Source: Bacteroidota bacterium | GTDB taxonomy: Bacteria; Bacteroidota; Bacteroidia; Chitinophagales; Chitinophagaceae | Direction of reading: 5' to 3' | Length of the DNA stretch: 64,000 bases | Assembly: GCA_947456625.1 (NCBI GenBank) | Contig: CANGQJ010000004.1 | Span: forward strand, 124,001-188,000 | In this document: piece by piece, positions 21,954-32,349 of the stretch | Layout of the letters: each line of letters opens with the position of its first letter | How positions within the stretch are numbered: position 1 is the first letter of the stretch | The notes under the pieces: model-generated | Seen by the model: only the letters and a program-made list of their open reading frames with translations | Told to the model about the DNA's origin: nothing | Database searches by the model: none | Translations under genes and position numbers: made by a program

Positions 21954-23150
21954 TTATTCAAAGTCTTGATAGAGTAAATATTTTTTTCTGACTTTTTTGA
22001 AAGCCATTAATCCCGGCGCCCAACTTTTTCTAATGTCAGCTTCGCTTGCTCCAGCCTTTAATTGTTCCATTAAATTAGCATTACCCACAAGCTTATTAAA
22101 AAAATAATTGCTTGGTTTATTTTCCTTAGGCATTATAAAAAAACTATCTTTTTGAGGGAAGCTTTTGTACATGTCTATAATTATGGAAAGATTTATTTTA
22201 TCCTTTGGGGGTTTTACTTGTGTTAAGTCCCAGCCGTAACATTTTTGACCATATAGTTTTGAGGACATTGCACCTTGTCTTGGATTTGGTGTAAAACTAA
22301 ATTGCTTATTTGGTATGCTGGGATGTCCAATAAACGCAAATGCATGAGCTGTACCTCGACCTTCACTCATAACGGACCCTTCAATTAAACAAGTTGTTGG
22401 ATACCATAAAATAGAGGTCATGTCTGGAAGGTTAGGCGAGGGTGCAATTTTAATTTGATAATGACTATTGTGGTTGTAATTTTTATTGCGAATAATAGTA
22501 AGGGACCAATTTGTTTTTGAGCTGTCGTTTTTCATCCATCCTTCGCCTTTAACCATTTGCGCGTATTCACCCAATGTCATGCCATATACAATTGGAATTG
22601 GATTTTTGCCTACACCGCTTACATAGGGTGCTTCTAAAATGGGGCCGTCTACAAAATGTCCATTAGGATTAGGACGATCCAAAATGATAAGTGGTTTACT
22701 ATTTGCTTTAGCCGCTTCCATGAAATATTGCAGTGAATTAATGTAGGTATAAAACCTGGTGCCTACATCTTGCACATCAAATAAAAGAATGTCTACGTCT
22801 AATAAATCATTGGCGTCGGGTGCATTTTTTTTGCCGTATAAGGAAACTATTTTTATACCCGTTTTAACATCCATTTCGTCACTTACTTTTTCACCTGCAT
22901 CGGCCGTGCCCCTTAAACCGTGTTCTGGTGTAAATACTTTTTGAATGTTTATGCCTAATTTAATTAAGGTATCAATTAAGTGAACATTGCCAACAATTGC
23001 AGTTTGATTGGTAAAGAGACCTACTCGTTTATTTTTTAATAAGGGTAAGTAGGCTTTGGTTTGATATGCACCAGGTAAAATAGTAGTTTGTGCTTGAGTA
23101 CTTTTTGAACATACAAAAAGCACTACTAAAATTGCGATACACTTTTTCAT
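21954..23150 (-). CDS. DUF1343 protein, NamZ-type exo-beta-N-acetylmuramidase family
   Basis: NKRVGLFTNQTAIVG, VFTPEHGLRGTADAGEKV, DVQDVGTRFYTYI, LDRPNPNG; signal peptide from the start at 23150. Confidence 0.88.
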   Translation of the reverse strand: MKKCIAILVVLFVCSKSTQAQTTILPGAYQTKAYLPLLKNKRVGLFTNQTAIVGNVHLIDTLIKLGINIQKVFTPEHGLRGTADAGEKVSDEMDVKTGIKIVSLYGKKNAPDANDLLDVDILLFDVQDVGTRFYTYINSLQYFMEAAKANSKPLIILDRPNPNGHFVDGPILEAPYVSGVGKNPIPIVYGMTLGEYAQMVKGEGWMKNDSSKTNWSLTIIRNKNYNHNSHYQIKIAPSPNLPDMTSILWYPTTCLIEGSVMSEGRGTAHAFAFIGHPSIPNKQFSFTPNPRQGAMSSKLYGQKCYGWDLTQVKPPKDKINLSIIIDMYKSFPQKDSFFIMPKENKPSNYFFNKLVGNANLMEQLKAGASEADIRKSWAPGLMAFKKVRKKYLLYQDFE

Positions 23151-23182
23151 AATTAAAAGTTGTTGTAACACAATTTAATAAA

Positions 23183-23205
23183 AAAGCGCCCTTGTGGACG
23201 CTTTT
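23183..23205 (-). terminator. Terminator downstream of nadE
   Basis: Minus-strand AAAAGCGTCC-acaa-GGGCGCTTTTTT hairpin (one G-T pair). Confidence 0.7.
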
Positions 23206-23213
23206 AATAGAAG

Positions 23214-24896
23214 TTAGTTTAAATATTTGCCTACAATTGGGACCCTTCGGCCTACTCCAAATGCTTTTGGGGAAATTCTTATAATAGGACAAAATTGATT
23301 TCGTTTGTATTCGTTGGTGTTGACCATTTTTAAAATACGATCCACTAGCAAAGCGTCAAATCCCAGTGATTTAATTACAGAAGGGTCGGCACGTTTTTCA
23401 ATATATTGGTATAAAACTTGATCTAATATCTCATATGCTGGTAAACTATCACTGTCCTTTTGATCGGGTCTTAGTTCGGCGCTTGGCGCTTTTTCAATAA
23501 TATGCACAGGAATAATTTCTCTGTCTCTATTTATATATTTTGCTAAAGCATATACCTGCATTTTATAACAGTCGCCTAAAACACCCAACCCACCTGCCAT
23601 GTCACCATATAAAGTGCCATATCCTGTGGCCAATTCACTTTTATTGGAAGTGTTTAATAATACATATCCTAATTTGTTGGCAATGGCCATTAAAATATTT
23701 CCACGCGATCTGCTTTGTATATTTTCTTCGGCAAGCGAAAAGGGAAGCGCTTTAAAAATTGGCTTTAATGTGCTTAAAAAACTTTCATACACTTCTTTAA
23801 TAGGAATGATATCGAAAGGATTATTTAAATTTTTACTAAGCTCAACTGCATCATTTACGGAATGCTCGCTAGAATATGGAGAAGGCATTAAAATAGCATG
23901 CACATTTTCCTTTCCTAAAGCATCGCATGCAATAGCCAATGTAACAGCGGAATCAATACCGCCCGAGGAACCAAGAATAGCGCGCTTAAAGCCCATCTTG
24001 TTAAAATAATCCTTAATGCCTAATACCAATGCTTGGTATACTTGATCAATATTTAAGGTAGCAATAAGTTGCGCTGGATTTAATTCTTTACTTGGTACAC
24101 GTTCCGCAGGCTCTAGTATGGGTGCATTAATACTTCCATCCTCGTTGCATTCAAAAGTTTGCATTGCCGATTCAAACATAGGAAGTGCGCCACATAGGTT
24201 CGCATCTTTATCAAAGACAAGTGAACCGCCATCAAAAACAATTTCGGTTTGACTTCCAACTGCATTGCAATAAAATAAAGGCTTTTTATATTTTAATACA
24301 TTTGCTTTTATAGTTGCTTTACGGTCCTCGTCATGGGTATAGTCAAAAGGGGAGGCGCTTAGGTTTAATAAAATATCAGGGGACTGGTCCATCATTTTAT
24401 CCATGGGACAAATGCGGTAAAGTGGGTTGTCGCCTAAGTTCCAGATATCTTCACAAATAGTTATTGCTAATTTTTTTCCTTTGAATGAAACTACTTTCCA
24501 ATCATCGGCAGGTTCAAAATATCGGTTCTCATCAAACACGTCATAAGTTGGCAAAAGTGTTTTATGAATTTCGGCAATAACTTTTTGGTCATATAAAAAA
24601 AATGCCGCGTTGTATAAATCTTTTCCTTTATTATTTGGATTACGAGCTGGACTGCCAATTAAAACACCAATAGTGTCGGCAGCAGCTTTTATGATATCAA
24701 TACTTTGATAACACTTATTTATAAAATCGTTGAATTCAACAAAATCTCTGGCAGGATAACCGCAAACACTCATTTCACTAAATAAAATAATATCTGCTCC
24801 TTGCTTTTTACCTTCTTCAATTGCGCAAAGCATTTTTTGGGTGTTTTGCTCAAAGTTGCCAATATGATAATTTTGTTGTGCGATGCAAATTTTCAT
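23214..24896 (-). CDS. nadE: Glutamine-dependent NAD+ synthetase
   Basis: N-terminal nitrilase domain (FSEMSVCGYPARDFVE, ITICEDIWN), synthetase P-loop LGSSGGIDSAVTLAIA; start MKICIAQQNYHIG at 24896. Confidence 0.95.
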   Translation of the reverse strand: MKICIAQQNYHIGNFEQNTQKMLCAIEEGKKQGADIILFSEMSVCGYPARDFVEFNDFINKCYQSIDIIKAAADTIGVLIGSPARNPNNKGKDLYNAAFFLYDQKVIAEIHKTLLPTYDVFDENRYFEPADDWKVVSFKGKKLAITICEDIWNLGDNPLYRICPMDKMMDQSPDILLNLSASPFDYTHDEDRKATIKANVLKYKKPLFYCNAVGSQTEIVFDGGSLVFDKDANLCGALPMFESAMQTFECNEDGSINAPILEPAERVPSKELNPAQLIATLNIDQVYQALVLGIKDYFNKMGFKRAILGSSGGIDSAVTLAIACDALGKENVHAILMPSPYSSEHSVNDAVELSKNLNNPFDIIPIKEVYESFLSTLKPIFKALPFSLAEENIQSRSRGNILMAIANKLGYVLLNTSNKSELATGYGTLYGDMAGGLGVLGDCYKMQVYALAKYINRDREIIPVHIIEKAPSAELRPDQKDSDSLPAYEILDQVLYQYIEKRADPSVIKSLGFDALLVDRILKMVNTNEYKRNQFCPIIRISPKAFGVGRRVPIVGKYLN

Positions 24897-24951
24897 GGGC
24901 CAAAGTTCGGTTTTTAAAATAAATAAACTCAGTTTTTTTGTAATTTCACAC

Positions 24952-25959
24952 ATGCGCAACCCATTTTTTGCATTCTTATCACTGGTTTTCATTATTACTG
25001 GCTGTAGTAACTTAAAATCGGACCCGGCAAAAAGCGCACCAAAGTTTGATATTGAAATTCAAAGGTTTGATAGTGCTTTTTTTACACTGGACACTTTGCA
25101 TACAAAGCAATCTATTAATGGGTTAATTAATAAATATCCAAGTTTTGGTCTTGATTTTTTAACTAAAATCTTAATGCTAAAAACACCTAATGATACCACT
25201 ATGGTGAAAGCATTTTACAGGATATATATGCCCCTATTTAAAGCGGTGCAAAATGTGAATGCTATTGCCATTGCAAAGCCTCAATTGGAGGATGCATTTA
25301 AACACTTGCATTATTATTTTCCAAAATATAATTTAACACACAATGTAATTATGTTTGTGGGTCCTCTAGAATCCTTTGGAAATATTGTTACCAATAATGC
25401 GGTTGCAGTTGGACTTCAGATGCATATGGGTGCAAATTCAAAATGGTATTATGACGAGCATATTCAAACCATTTATCCTGCTTATTTAAGCCTTAGGTTT
25501 ACACCCAATTATATAGCGGTTAGTACAGTACAAAATATTTTAAATGATATTTATATAAAGCCAAACAATGGACAGAATTTAATTGCTCAAATGGTGGATG
25601 CAGGAAAACTACAATATATTATAAATGCCTGTTTGCCTAAAACCCCCGATTCGGTTAGGTTTGGCTACACCAATGCACAATATATTAATTTAAAAAAAGC
25701 CGAATCTAGTATTTGGGAGTATTTGCTGCACGAAAAAATATTATACTCTATTGAATTTAGCGACATAGATAATTTTATGCAAGAAGGAAATCAGAGTAGT
25801 ATTTTTAGCGATGCAGTCCCAAGCAACGTAGGTAAATACATTGGTTATAAAATTGTTGCCGCTTGGATGCAACAAAAAAAGCAAAAAGGAATTACAATGC
25901 TGGATTTGTTAAATACACCGTCCGATAAAATTTTTGAAACAGCAGGATATGCGCCCTAA
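24952..25959 (+). CDS. gldB: Gliding motility lipoprotein GldB
   Basis: Lipobox IITGC; FDIEIQRFDSAFFTLDT..., YPSFGLDFL; typical GldB length; divergent from nadE. Confidence 0.8.
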   Translation: MRNPFFAFLSLVFIITGCSNLKSDPAKSAPKFDIEIQRFDSAFFTLDTLHTKQSINGLINKYPSFGLDFLTKILMLKTPNDTTMVKAFYRIYMPLFKAVQNVNAIAIAKPQLEDAFKHLHYYFPKYNLTHNVIMFVGPLESFGNIVTNNAVAVGLQMHMGANSKWYYDEHIQTIYPAYLSLRFTPNYIAVSTVQNILNDIYIKPNNGQNLIAQMVDAGKLQYIINACLPKTPDSVRFGYTNAQYINLKKAESSIWEYLLHEKILYSIEFSDIDNFMQEGNQSSIFSDAVPSNVGKYIGYKIVAAWMQQKKQKGITMLDLLNTPSDKIFETAGYAP

Positions 25960-25964
25960 ACTAA

Positions 25965-26351
25965 TTAATTAAGTTTTGTAGGAGAAACTAATTTGAAAGC
26001 GGGAATATTTACTTTAATTTGATCCTTGTTCTCGATATTCTCCATAGTGTAATATCCTTGCATTTTACCCAATTCACTTTTTAGGTGACAGCCACTCACA
26101 TATTGATAATGTTTACCGGGCATTATAATAGGCTGAACGCCAACAACACCTTCTCCTTCAACAATTCGCTGCTCGGTATTACTATCAAAAACTTCCCAAA
26201 AACGCTTTAATAATTTTACAGGAAAAGCGTTGTGATTTTCAATAGTAATTCGATATGCAAACATATACTCGTTTAAAAAAGGGTTGCTATAATCCTTTTG
26301 AAAAAAGGTCTCGATACTTACTTCTATTCCTTCTGAAATTTTGGAAACCAT
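25965..26351 (-). CDS. apaG: ApaG family protein
   Basis: FAYRITIENH, LLKRFWEVFDSN, VVGVQPIIMPGKHYQYVSGC, MQGYYTM. Confidence 0.95.
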   Translation of the reverse strand: MVSKISEGIEVSIETFFQKDYSNPFLNEYMFAYRITIENHNAFPVKLLKRFWEVFDSNTEQRIVEGEGVVGVQPIIMPGKHYQYVSGCHLKSELGKMQGYYTMENIENKDQIKVNIPAFKLVSPTKLN

Positions 26352-26463
26352 TGCTTATAATCAAGTGGTATGTTGCAGAGTATACTGCGCCATAAAAGTA
26401 GTAAAATTTACACTAGTGGCGTAAAAAATGCTTTTAATTTTTTATTAGACCCTATAACTACTT

Positions 26464-26471
26464 TACCTTTG
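26464..26471 (+). promoter_or_regulatory. Candidate -7 element TACCTTTG upstream of icd
   Basis: Matches the Bacteroidota TAnnTTTG consensus 57 bp before the ATG. Confidence 0.4.
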
Positions 26472-26527
26472 CGAAAACGTATGCGTTACGTTGAAAATCA
26501 CCTATTTACAATTGAAAATCTAAGAAA

Positions 26528-27979
26528 ATGAAAATCGCAGTAGCAAACGGAGACGGCATTGGGCCAGAGATCATGGAAGCAGTTATTCATATTTTTAATT
26601 CGGCAAAAGTGCCTTTGGAATATAGTTTTGTGGACATGGGAAAGTGGGTTTTTGATAAAGGTTTTAGTAATGGTATGACGCCTGAGGCAAAAGCAACTAT
26701 TGAGGACTTGGGGTTGCTGTTTAAAGGACCTATGGAAACGCCAAAAGGGAAGGGTGTAAAAAGTGTAAATGTAACGGCCCGAAAAACTTGGAACACTTAC
26801 GCTAATGATAGACATTTTCAAACTTTAAGTGGAGTAGAAACTGTTTTTAGTAAAGCGGGTATTCCCATTGACTTAACTATTGTAAGAGAAAATATCGAAG
26901 ATACTTATGGGGGCATTGAACATATGCTTACACAGGACGTTGCATTGGGTAGACGTTTTATTACGCGCAAGGGAAGTGAACAAGTAATTCGTTATGCCTT
27001 TGAAATGGCCAAGAAAAAAGGGGCTAAAAGAATTACCTGTGGTCACAAAGCAAACATCATGAAAATTACCGATGGTTTGTTTTTAGAAGTATTCAAAGAA
27101 GTAGCTAAGGAGTATCCTGAATTAAAATCGGACGATGTTATTGTAGACGATTTATGTATGAAATTAGTAAGTCGCCCCGACTTATTTGACGTTATTGTTT
27201 TAACTAATTTACAAGGTGATATTGTAAGTGATTTGTGCGCTGGATTGGTTGGTGGGCTTGGATTTGCGCCTTCTTCAAATATTGGAGATCATATTTCTAT
27301 TTTTGAAGCGGTACATGGAACTGCACCAGATATTGCAGGTAAAAATATTGCCAATCCCACTTCTTTGTTATTAAGTGGATTAAGCATGCTTAGGCATTTA
27401 GGATTAATGGAACAAGCAATCATGATTGAAAATGCTTTGTTGTATACTTTAGAATCCGGAGTCCATACAGGTGACTTTGGAGATAAATCAATTCCATCTG
27501 TAAATACGACTGTTTTTGCACAAGCAATTATTGATAATTTTGGAAAGCAACCCAAACACAATCCAAAACCATTGCTTCCTAATTTTTATGTAACGCCAAC
27601 TAATTTTAAATTAGAGCACAATCCAATGCTTCAAAGCGATTTGCACGATACTCATAAAATTGTAGGAGTTGATTTTTTTATTGAAAGCAATGAGCAACCA
27701 CAAAAAATTGCAGATAAATGCACCTCTATTACAACCGATGCACTTAAGCTAGTGACCATCACCAACAGGGGTACACAGGTATGGCCATCGGGGTCTATTT
27801 TTACCAATTTGGTGAACCAATATTATTGCCGTTTTGAAACTGTAAATGAACTTCCATTGTCACAAAATGACGTTGTTAAATTGTACGGTGAATTGGCCAA
27901 GGATTTTAAAATCTGTTCCCTAGAAATTTTAAATATGTGGGCCGATAAAAAAGCCTACAGCTTGGCACAGGGCCAATAA
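26528..27979 (+). CDS. icd: NADP-dependent isocitrate dehydrogenase (Thermus/Bacteroidota type with C-terminal extension)
   Basis: NGDGIGPEIM, TIVRENIEDTYGGIEH, NLQGDIVSDLCAGLVGGLGFAPSSNIG, EAVHGTAPDIAGKNIANPT. Confidence 0.88.
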   Translation: MKIAVANGDGIGPEIMEAVIHIFNSAKVPLEYSFVDMGKWVFDKGFSNGMTPEAKATIEDLGLLFKGPMETPKGKGVKSVNVTARKTWNTYANDRHFQTLSGVETVFSKAGIPIDLTIVRENIEDTYGGIEHMLTQDVALGRRFITRKGSEQVIRYAFEMAKKKGAKRITCGHKANIMKITDGLFLEVFKEVAKEYPELKSDDVIVDDLCMKLVSRPDLFDVIVLTNLQGDIVSDLCAGLVGGLGFAPSSNIGDHISIFEAVHGTAPDIAGKNIANPTSLLLSGLSMLRHLGLMEQAIMIENALLYTLESGVHTGDFGDKSIPSVNTTVFAQAIIDNFGKQPKHNPKPLLPNFYVTPTNFKLEHNPMLQSDLHDTHKIVGVDFFIESNEQPQKIADKCTSITTDALKLVTITNRGTQVWPSGSIFTNLVNQYYCRFETVNELPLSQNDVVKLYGELAKDFKICSLEILNMWADKKAYSLAQGQ

Positions 27980-28124
27980 TCAAAGCTAGTTTTAAGTTAG
28001 TGGCATCGTTTTCGGAAAAATGCTTTGGTTTTACCCCCATTTGCTCAAAAATTGCCAATATGGGTGGGAAAAAAACCAATTTTGATGTATTTTCACGCTT
28101 CAATTACAAAACAGCCTTTTACTT

Positions 28125-29750
28125 ATGGCAGAAGTTATATTAATGCCCCGCTTAAGCGATACAATGACCGAAGGTGTCATAGCGGCATGGCATAAAAAAG
28201 TGGGAGATACCGTTAAGAAAGGTGATTTATTAGCCGAGATAGAAACGGATAAAGCTACCATGGAATTAGAGAGTTATCAAGACGGCGTCCTTTTACATAT
28301 TGGAACTCCACGCGGAGGAAAATTACAAGTAAATGATTTGCTTGCCATTTTTGGTAAAGCGGGTGAAGATGTAAGTGCATTAATTGCTGGTGCAAATGTT
28401 GCGCCTGCAGCAGTAGCTCCAGTTGCTGAAACACCTGCGCCGGCTGCAACTACGCCAGCCGCAAGTGGAGTGGATTATTCTAAAATGGAAGAAGTTGTGT
28501 TAATGCCACGTTTAAGTGATACTATGACCGAAGGTGTAATTGCTGGATGGCAAAAGAAAGTGGGTGACACGGTGAAAAAAGGAGAAGTGTTAGCAGATAT
28601 CGAAACCGATAAAGCTACCATGGAATTAGAATCGTATAAGGATGGTATTTTATTATATCAAGGTGCTCAAAAAGGAGAGAAAATTTTAGTAAACGATTTA
28701 CTTTGCATTATTGGTCAAGCCGGAATGGATATTGATGCTATTGTAAAGGGTTTAAAAAATAGTGGGTCGGCACCAGAAGCTGCGAAAGCAGCTGATGAAA
28801 GCGGAAAAGTTCCTGCCGCTGCTCCGGCTACCAGCCCTGCAACTGTTTCGGCTCCTGTTGCTGCAGCACAAGTAGTAAATGAAGGACGCATTTTTGCTTC
28901 TCCATTGGCTAAGAAAATTGCACAAGAAAAAGGCATTGATTTAAAATATGTGAAAGGAACTGGTGAGAATGGAAGAATTACAAGAAGCGATTTGGAAAAC
29001 TATACGCCAACTGCAGCTCCTACTGCTACCGCTAGTGCATCTGCACCAGTATTTGTTCCTTCAGGAACAGTAAGTTTTGTAGACACACCAGTTTCTCAAA
29101 TGCGTAAAGTAATTGCTAAGCGTTTAAGCGAAAGTTTATTTACTGCGCCGCATTTTTACTTAACTATGAAAATTAATATGGACGCTGCTATTAAAGCACG
29201 TACCTTATTAAACGAAAATGCAACTACAAAAATTAGTTTTAATGATATGATTGTGAAAGCAACTGCATTGTCATTAAAACAACATCCAAAAGTAAATAGC
29301 AGTTGGATGGGCGATTTTATCAGAGAAAATCATCACGTAAATATTGGTATTGCAGTAGCGGTTGACGAAGGTTTATTAGTTCCTGTATTACGTTTTGCAG
29401 ATAGCCTGAGCTTATCACAAATTAGCGGTAACGTAAAAGAGTTTGCTAAAAAAGCAAAAGACAAAAAATTACAACCAGCCGATTGGGAAGGAAGTACTTT
29501 CACTATTTCTAATTTAGGTATGTTTGGTATTGATTCCTTTACAGCAATTATTAATCCTCCAGATGCTTGTATTTTAGCAGTAGGTGGTATTGCGCAAGAG
29601 CCAGTAGTGAAAGGCGGTCAAGTAGTTCCAGGAAATGTAATGAATGTAACTTTAAGTTGCGATCACCGTGTTGTTGACGGCGCAACAGGAGCTGCTTTCT
29701 TACAAACTTTAAAGAGTTTATTAGAAGAGCCTTTAAGAATGTTAGCGTAA
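28125..29750 (+). CDS. Pyruvate dehydrogenase complex E2, dihydrolipoamide acetyltransferase with two lipoyl domains
   Basis: Two ETDKATMELES lipoyl motifs, peripheral-subunit-binding domain ASPLAKKIAQEKGIDL, catalytic SCDHRVVDGATGAAFL. Confidence 0.95.
   Translation: MAEVILMPRLSDTMTEGVIAAWHKKVGDTVKKGDLLAEIETDKATMELESYQDGVLLHIGTPRGGKLQVNDLLAIFGKAGEDVSALIAGANVAPAAVAPVAETPAPAATTPAASGVDYSKMEEVVLMPRLSDTMTEGVIAGWQKKVGDTVKKGEVLADIETDKATMELESYKDGILLYQGAQKGEKILVNDLLCIIGQAGMDIDAIVKGLKNSGSAPEAAKAADESGKVPAAAPATSPATVSAPVAAAQVVNEGRIFASPLAKKIAQEKGIDLKYVKGTGENGRITRSDLENYTPTAAPTATASASAPVFVPSGTVSFVDTPVSQMRKVIAKRLSESLFTAPHFYLTMKINMDAAIKARTLLNENATTKISFNDMIVKATALSLKQHPKVNSSWMGDFIRENHHVNIGIAVAVDEGLLVPVLRFADSLSLSQISGNVKEFAKKAKDKKLQPADWEGSTFTISNLGMFGIDSFTAIINPPDACILAVGGIAQEPVVKGGQVVPGNVMNVTLSCDHRVVDGATGAAFLQTLKSLLEEPLRMLA
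28128..28750 (+). repeat. Tandem duplicated lipoyl domain within the E2 gene
   Basis: LMPRLSDTMTEGVIA(A/G)W and the DNA block GATAAAGCTACCATGGAATTAGA each occur twice, about 360 bp apart. Confidence 0.9.
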
Positions 29751-29787
29751 ATGCTTGCTCCTCTATTTGTCTTTACTAAAGACTATT

Positions 29788-29819
29788 AAAAAAGCCCCGA
29801 ATTAATTCGGGGCTTTTTT
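29788..29819. terminator. Bidirectional terminator, perfect 32-bp palindrome
   Basis: AAAAAAGCCCCGAATT|AATTCGGGGCTTTTTT between convergent genes. Confidence 0.9.
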
Positions 29820-29847
29820 AATACACTAGCGCATTAAATTTATAAAT

Positions 29848-32280
29848 CTATAAATCGCTGTCGCATCCAATGGGTGCGCCTGGTGCAATTACTACTGGTT
29901 TTGGTAAGGTAATTGTGCCTGGGTTTTTAATACGCTCTATTGCAAAATCATAATGTGCTTTATGTGCAATATCTGTTTTGCCAAAGCTTTCAAGTTTAAT
30001 TTTTAATTGTTGTAGACGGCTGTTGCAAATACTTCTTACTTCAAAATTTGCCTCACTACTTTGATGTACACCTAATAACCAAGTAAGTACTTGCTGTTGC
30101 GTTTGCAACTGAACCGATCCTTCTAAACCTAAAGGCATTTTTGCATACCAGGTATTATTTAATATGGCATCCACCACATTGTCAAATCCAATAACATTTG
30201 CCCTTGCTTTATTTTGTACCAAACGGTTGGCTCTTTCTACGTTAAATAAAAATCCCAATTCATAATCAGCTAATGCTTCGGCAGCAGCCAATGCATCAAA
30301 ACTCATTCCTGTTCTTTTATCAAATAATTCACCAATACCATAATACATTGGAGGACGTGGCGGGATTAATGCTAAAATATTTTCAGGAATGGTTAAGGTG
30401 TTTGCAGACAAACATGCAACTGCAGCGTTTAATGCTTTTAGTTGTACTTCATTTGAAAGTATAGTTGGTTTAATTTGATTTTGATCGCCCCTAACACTAT
30501 AGTTATAATTAATGCCACCTATTAATTTAGTTGCCGCTTCTAATTGATAGCGGTGGTAATTATATAGCGGTACTAATACATCTTCTAATTTAGTAAGTGG
30601 TGTTCCGTTTTGTATTGCTTGTTCGCCAAACTGAGACATTGCTTTTTTACGAACTGCAATTGTTTGTTCTAGTCCTTTTACTGCGTCGGCTTGGTTATCC
30701 CACAAGTGTGCATATGGATGAAATCCACTGGCAGCTCTGGCATCCGCATCTGCAATAAATAATAAACCATTTTTAGAATTTTCTTCAAGTAAGGTATTTA
30801 AAGCTGCGTTTTCATCGGTTCCTTTTGGAAAATCTTGATAGCCAAAAGTTATTGCTCTTTTGTCCCATGCACCAATTTCGTTGGTATATATTTTTGAAAA
30901 ATCAATTTCACCTTTTTCATTGACAAAAATATTTGGGTGCGGATAATCCATAACCGATGCTCTTTCGTTATAACTTGAAGCATAATTATGCTGCAAACCT
31001 AAAGTATGTCCTACTTCATGTGCAGCCAATTGTCTTAATCTTTGTAAAGCTGCAACCCTCATTTTTTCTGTGACTGGTTTTCCATTAATATAAGGCGAAA
31101 GAAGTGCAGTGAAAATTAAATAATCCTGTCTTACCCTTAAGGAGCCTAGTGTAACCTGTCCTTTAATAATTTCTCCTGTTCTTGGATCACTTATGGTCAT
31201 ACCGTAACTCCATCCACGAGTTGATCGATGTACCCAATTAATCATGTTATATCTTATATCCATTGGATCGGCACTATCTGGTAATACTTTTACTTGAAAT
31301 GCATTTTTATAACCTGCTGCTTCAAATGCTTGATTCCACCATCTTGCACCATCTAATAAAGCAGATCTTATTGGCTCGGGCGTACCGTTGTCTAAATAAT
31401 AAATAATTGGTTTAACCGGTTCACTTAAGGCAGCAGTAGGATCTTTCTTTTGTAAACGATGTCTGTTAATCACCATTTTTTCTATAGGCTCACTAAAATC
31501 ACTTCCATAGTCAAAATAACTATTTCCAAAATAGCCGCTTCGGATATCATATTTCCTTGGCTGATAGTTATTGTCTGGTAGTTCTACAAAACTATGGTGC
31601 ATTCTAACTGTAATTGCTTCGCTAGAAGGGGTTACAGCATTTACTAAACGACCTGCATCACCGCCACCTACAAAAGTTAGGGTAGCTTCCATCTCGGTAT
31701 TTTTGGGAAAGTTTTTAGTATTAGTAATATAAATAGCAGACCTACCTTCATTTAAAGTGTAAGTGCCTTGTCTCATTTTTCTAATTTTATCTGCAACGCC
31801 ATGTGCGTCTCTTAATAAAAAAGAAGTGGCGTCAACAAGGGCAATATTGCGTTTTATTCCATCGCTTGAATCAACAGCCTCCGCCTCTACGTTAAAACTA
31901 AAAATGATAGATTGCGCAAAGGATTCGTTTACTGCTTTTTGTTCTCTTGGGTCACTTGTCACTGCTCTAAAATTATAATTAGGCTGCGTTAATAAGATCT
32001 TTTTTCCTACTCGTTGAAAATATACAATCCTAGACCCTCCAATTTGTCCTCTATCAAGCCCAATATCATTGGATCCTAGGCCTGCAGGTAAGGAATTGAC
32101 ATATAAAAATGGAGTTTCTAATTTATCAATAGCTAAATATATTTTACCATTGGCAGCATCCCACCAGTAATTAAAATAGCCTTTGTGCAATGATAAATTT
32201 TTTGTTTTTTCTGTTATTGAATTTGACTGTGCATTTAAAAGCAATGGAAATAGTAGCAGAATGCTTAATAGTTTACGCAT
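29848..32280 (-). CDS. Secreted zinc-dependent metalloprotease (DUF5117/DUF5118 type)
   Basis: Zinc motif AAHEVGHTLGLQHN, SVMDYPHPN Met-turn-like, signal peptide; 810 aa. Confidence 0.88.
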   Translation of the reverse strand: MRKLLSILLLFPLLLNAQSNSITEKTKNLSLHKGYFNYWWDAANGKIYLAIDKLETPFLYVNSLPAGLGSNDIGLDRGQIGGSRIVYFQRVGKKILLTQPNYNFRAVTSDPREQKAVNESFAQSIIFSFNVEAEAVDSSDGIKRNIALVDATSFLLRDAHGVADKIRKMRQGTYTLNEGRSAIYITNTKNFPKNTEMEATLTFVGGGDAGRLVNAVTPSSEAITVRMHHSFVELPDNNYQPRKYDIRSGYFGNSYFDYGSDFSEPIEKMVINRHRLQKKDPTAALSEPVKPIIYYLDNGTPEPIRSALLDGARWWNQAFEAAGYKNAFQVKVLPDSADPMDIRYNMINWVHRSTRGWSYGMTISDPRTGEIIKGQVTLGSLRVRQDYLIFTALLSPYINGKPVTEKMRVAALQRLRQLAAHEVGHTLGLQHNYASSYNERASVMDYPHPNIFVNEKGEIDFSKIYTNEIGAWDKRAITFGYQDFPKGTDENAALNTLLEENSKNGLLFIADADARAASGFHPYAHLWDNQADAVKGLEQTIAVRKKAMSQFGEQAIQNGTPLTKLEDVLVPLYNYHRYQLEAATKLIGGINYNYSVRGDQNQIKPTILSNEVQLKALNAAVACLSANTLTIPENILALIPPRPPMYYGIGELFDKRTGMSFDALAAAEALADYELGFLFNVERANRLVQNKARANVIGFDNVVDAILNNTWYAKMPLGLEGSVQLQTQQQVLTWLLGVHQSSEANFEVRSICNSRLQQLKIKLESFGKTDIAHKAHYDFAIERIKNPGTITLPKPVVIAPGAPIGCDSDL

Positions 32281-32305
32281 ATATTTAGGTTTAGTATAAA
32301 AATAA

Positions 32306-32334
32306 AAAATCCCGCTCTAATTGGCGGGATTTTA
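32306..32334. terminator. Terminator hairpin
   Basis: AAATCCCGC-tctaattg-GCGGGATTT with T tract. Confidence 0.8.
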
Positions 32335-32349
32335 TGATAAGTGTTTTTA

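Noticed and set aside
23029-23292. Minus-strand 87-aa ORF across the nadE/NamZ junction
   Set aside because: Overlaps two well-supported genes and a terminator in another frame.
24883-24951. Upstream start of the gldB ORF overlapping nadE
   Set aside because: MRNPFFAFLSLVFIITGC at 24952 gives a proper lipoprotein signal; the earlier ATG would overlap the divergent nadE start.
27906-28103. Minus-strand 65-aa ORF across the icd-E2 gap
   Set aside because: Spans the end of icd and the inverted-repeat leader; no protein-like features.
28255-28449. Gln/His/Leu-rich minus-strand ORF
   Set aside because: Antisense to the first lipoyl domain and Ala/Pro linker of the E2 gene; composition is codon shadow.
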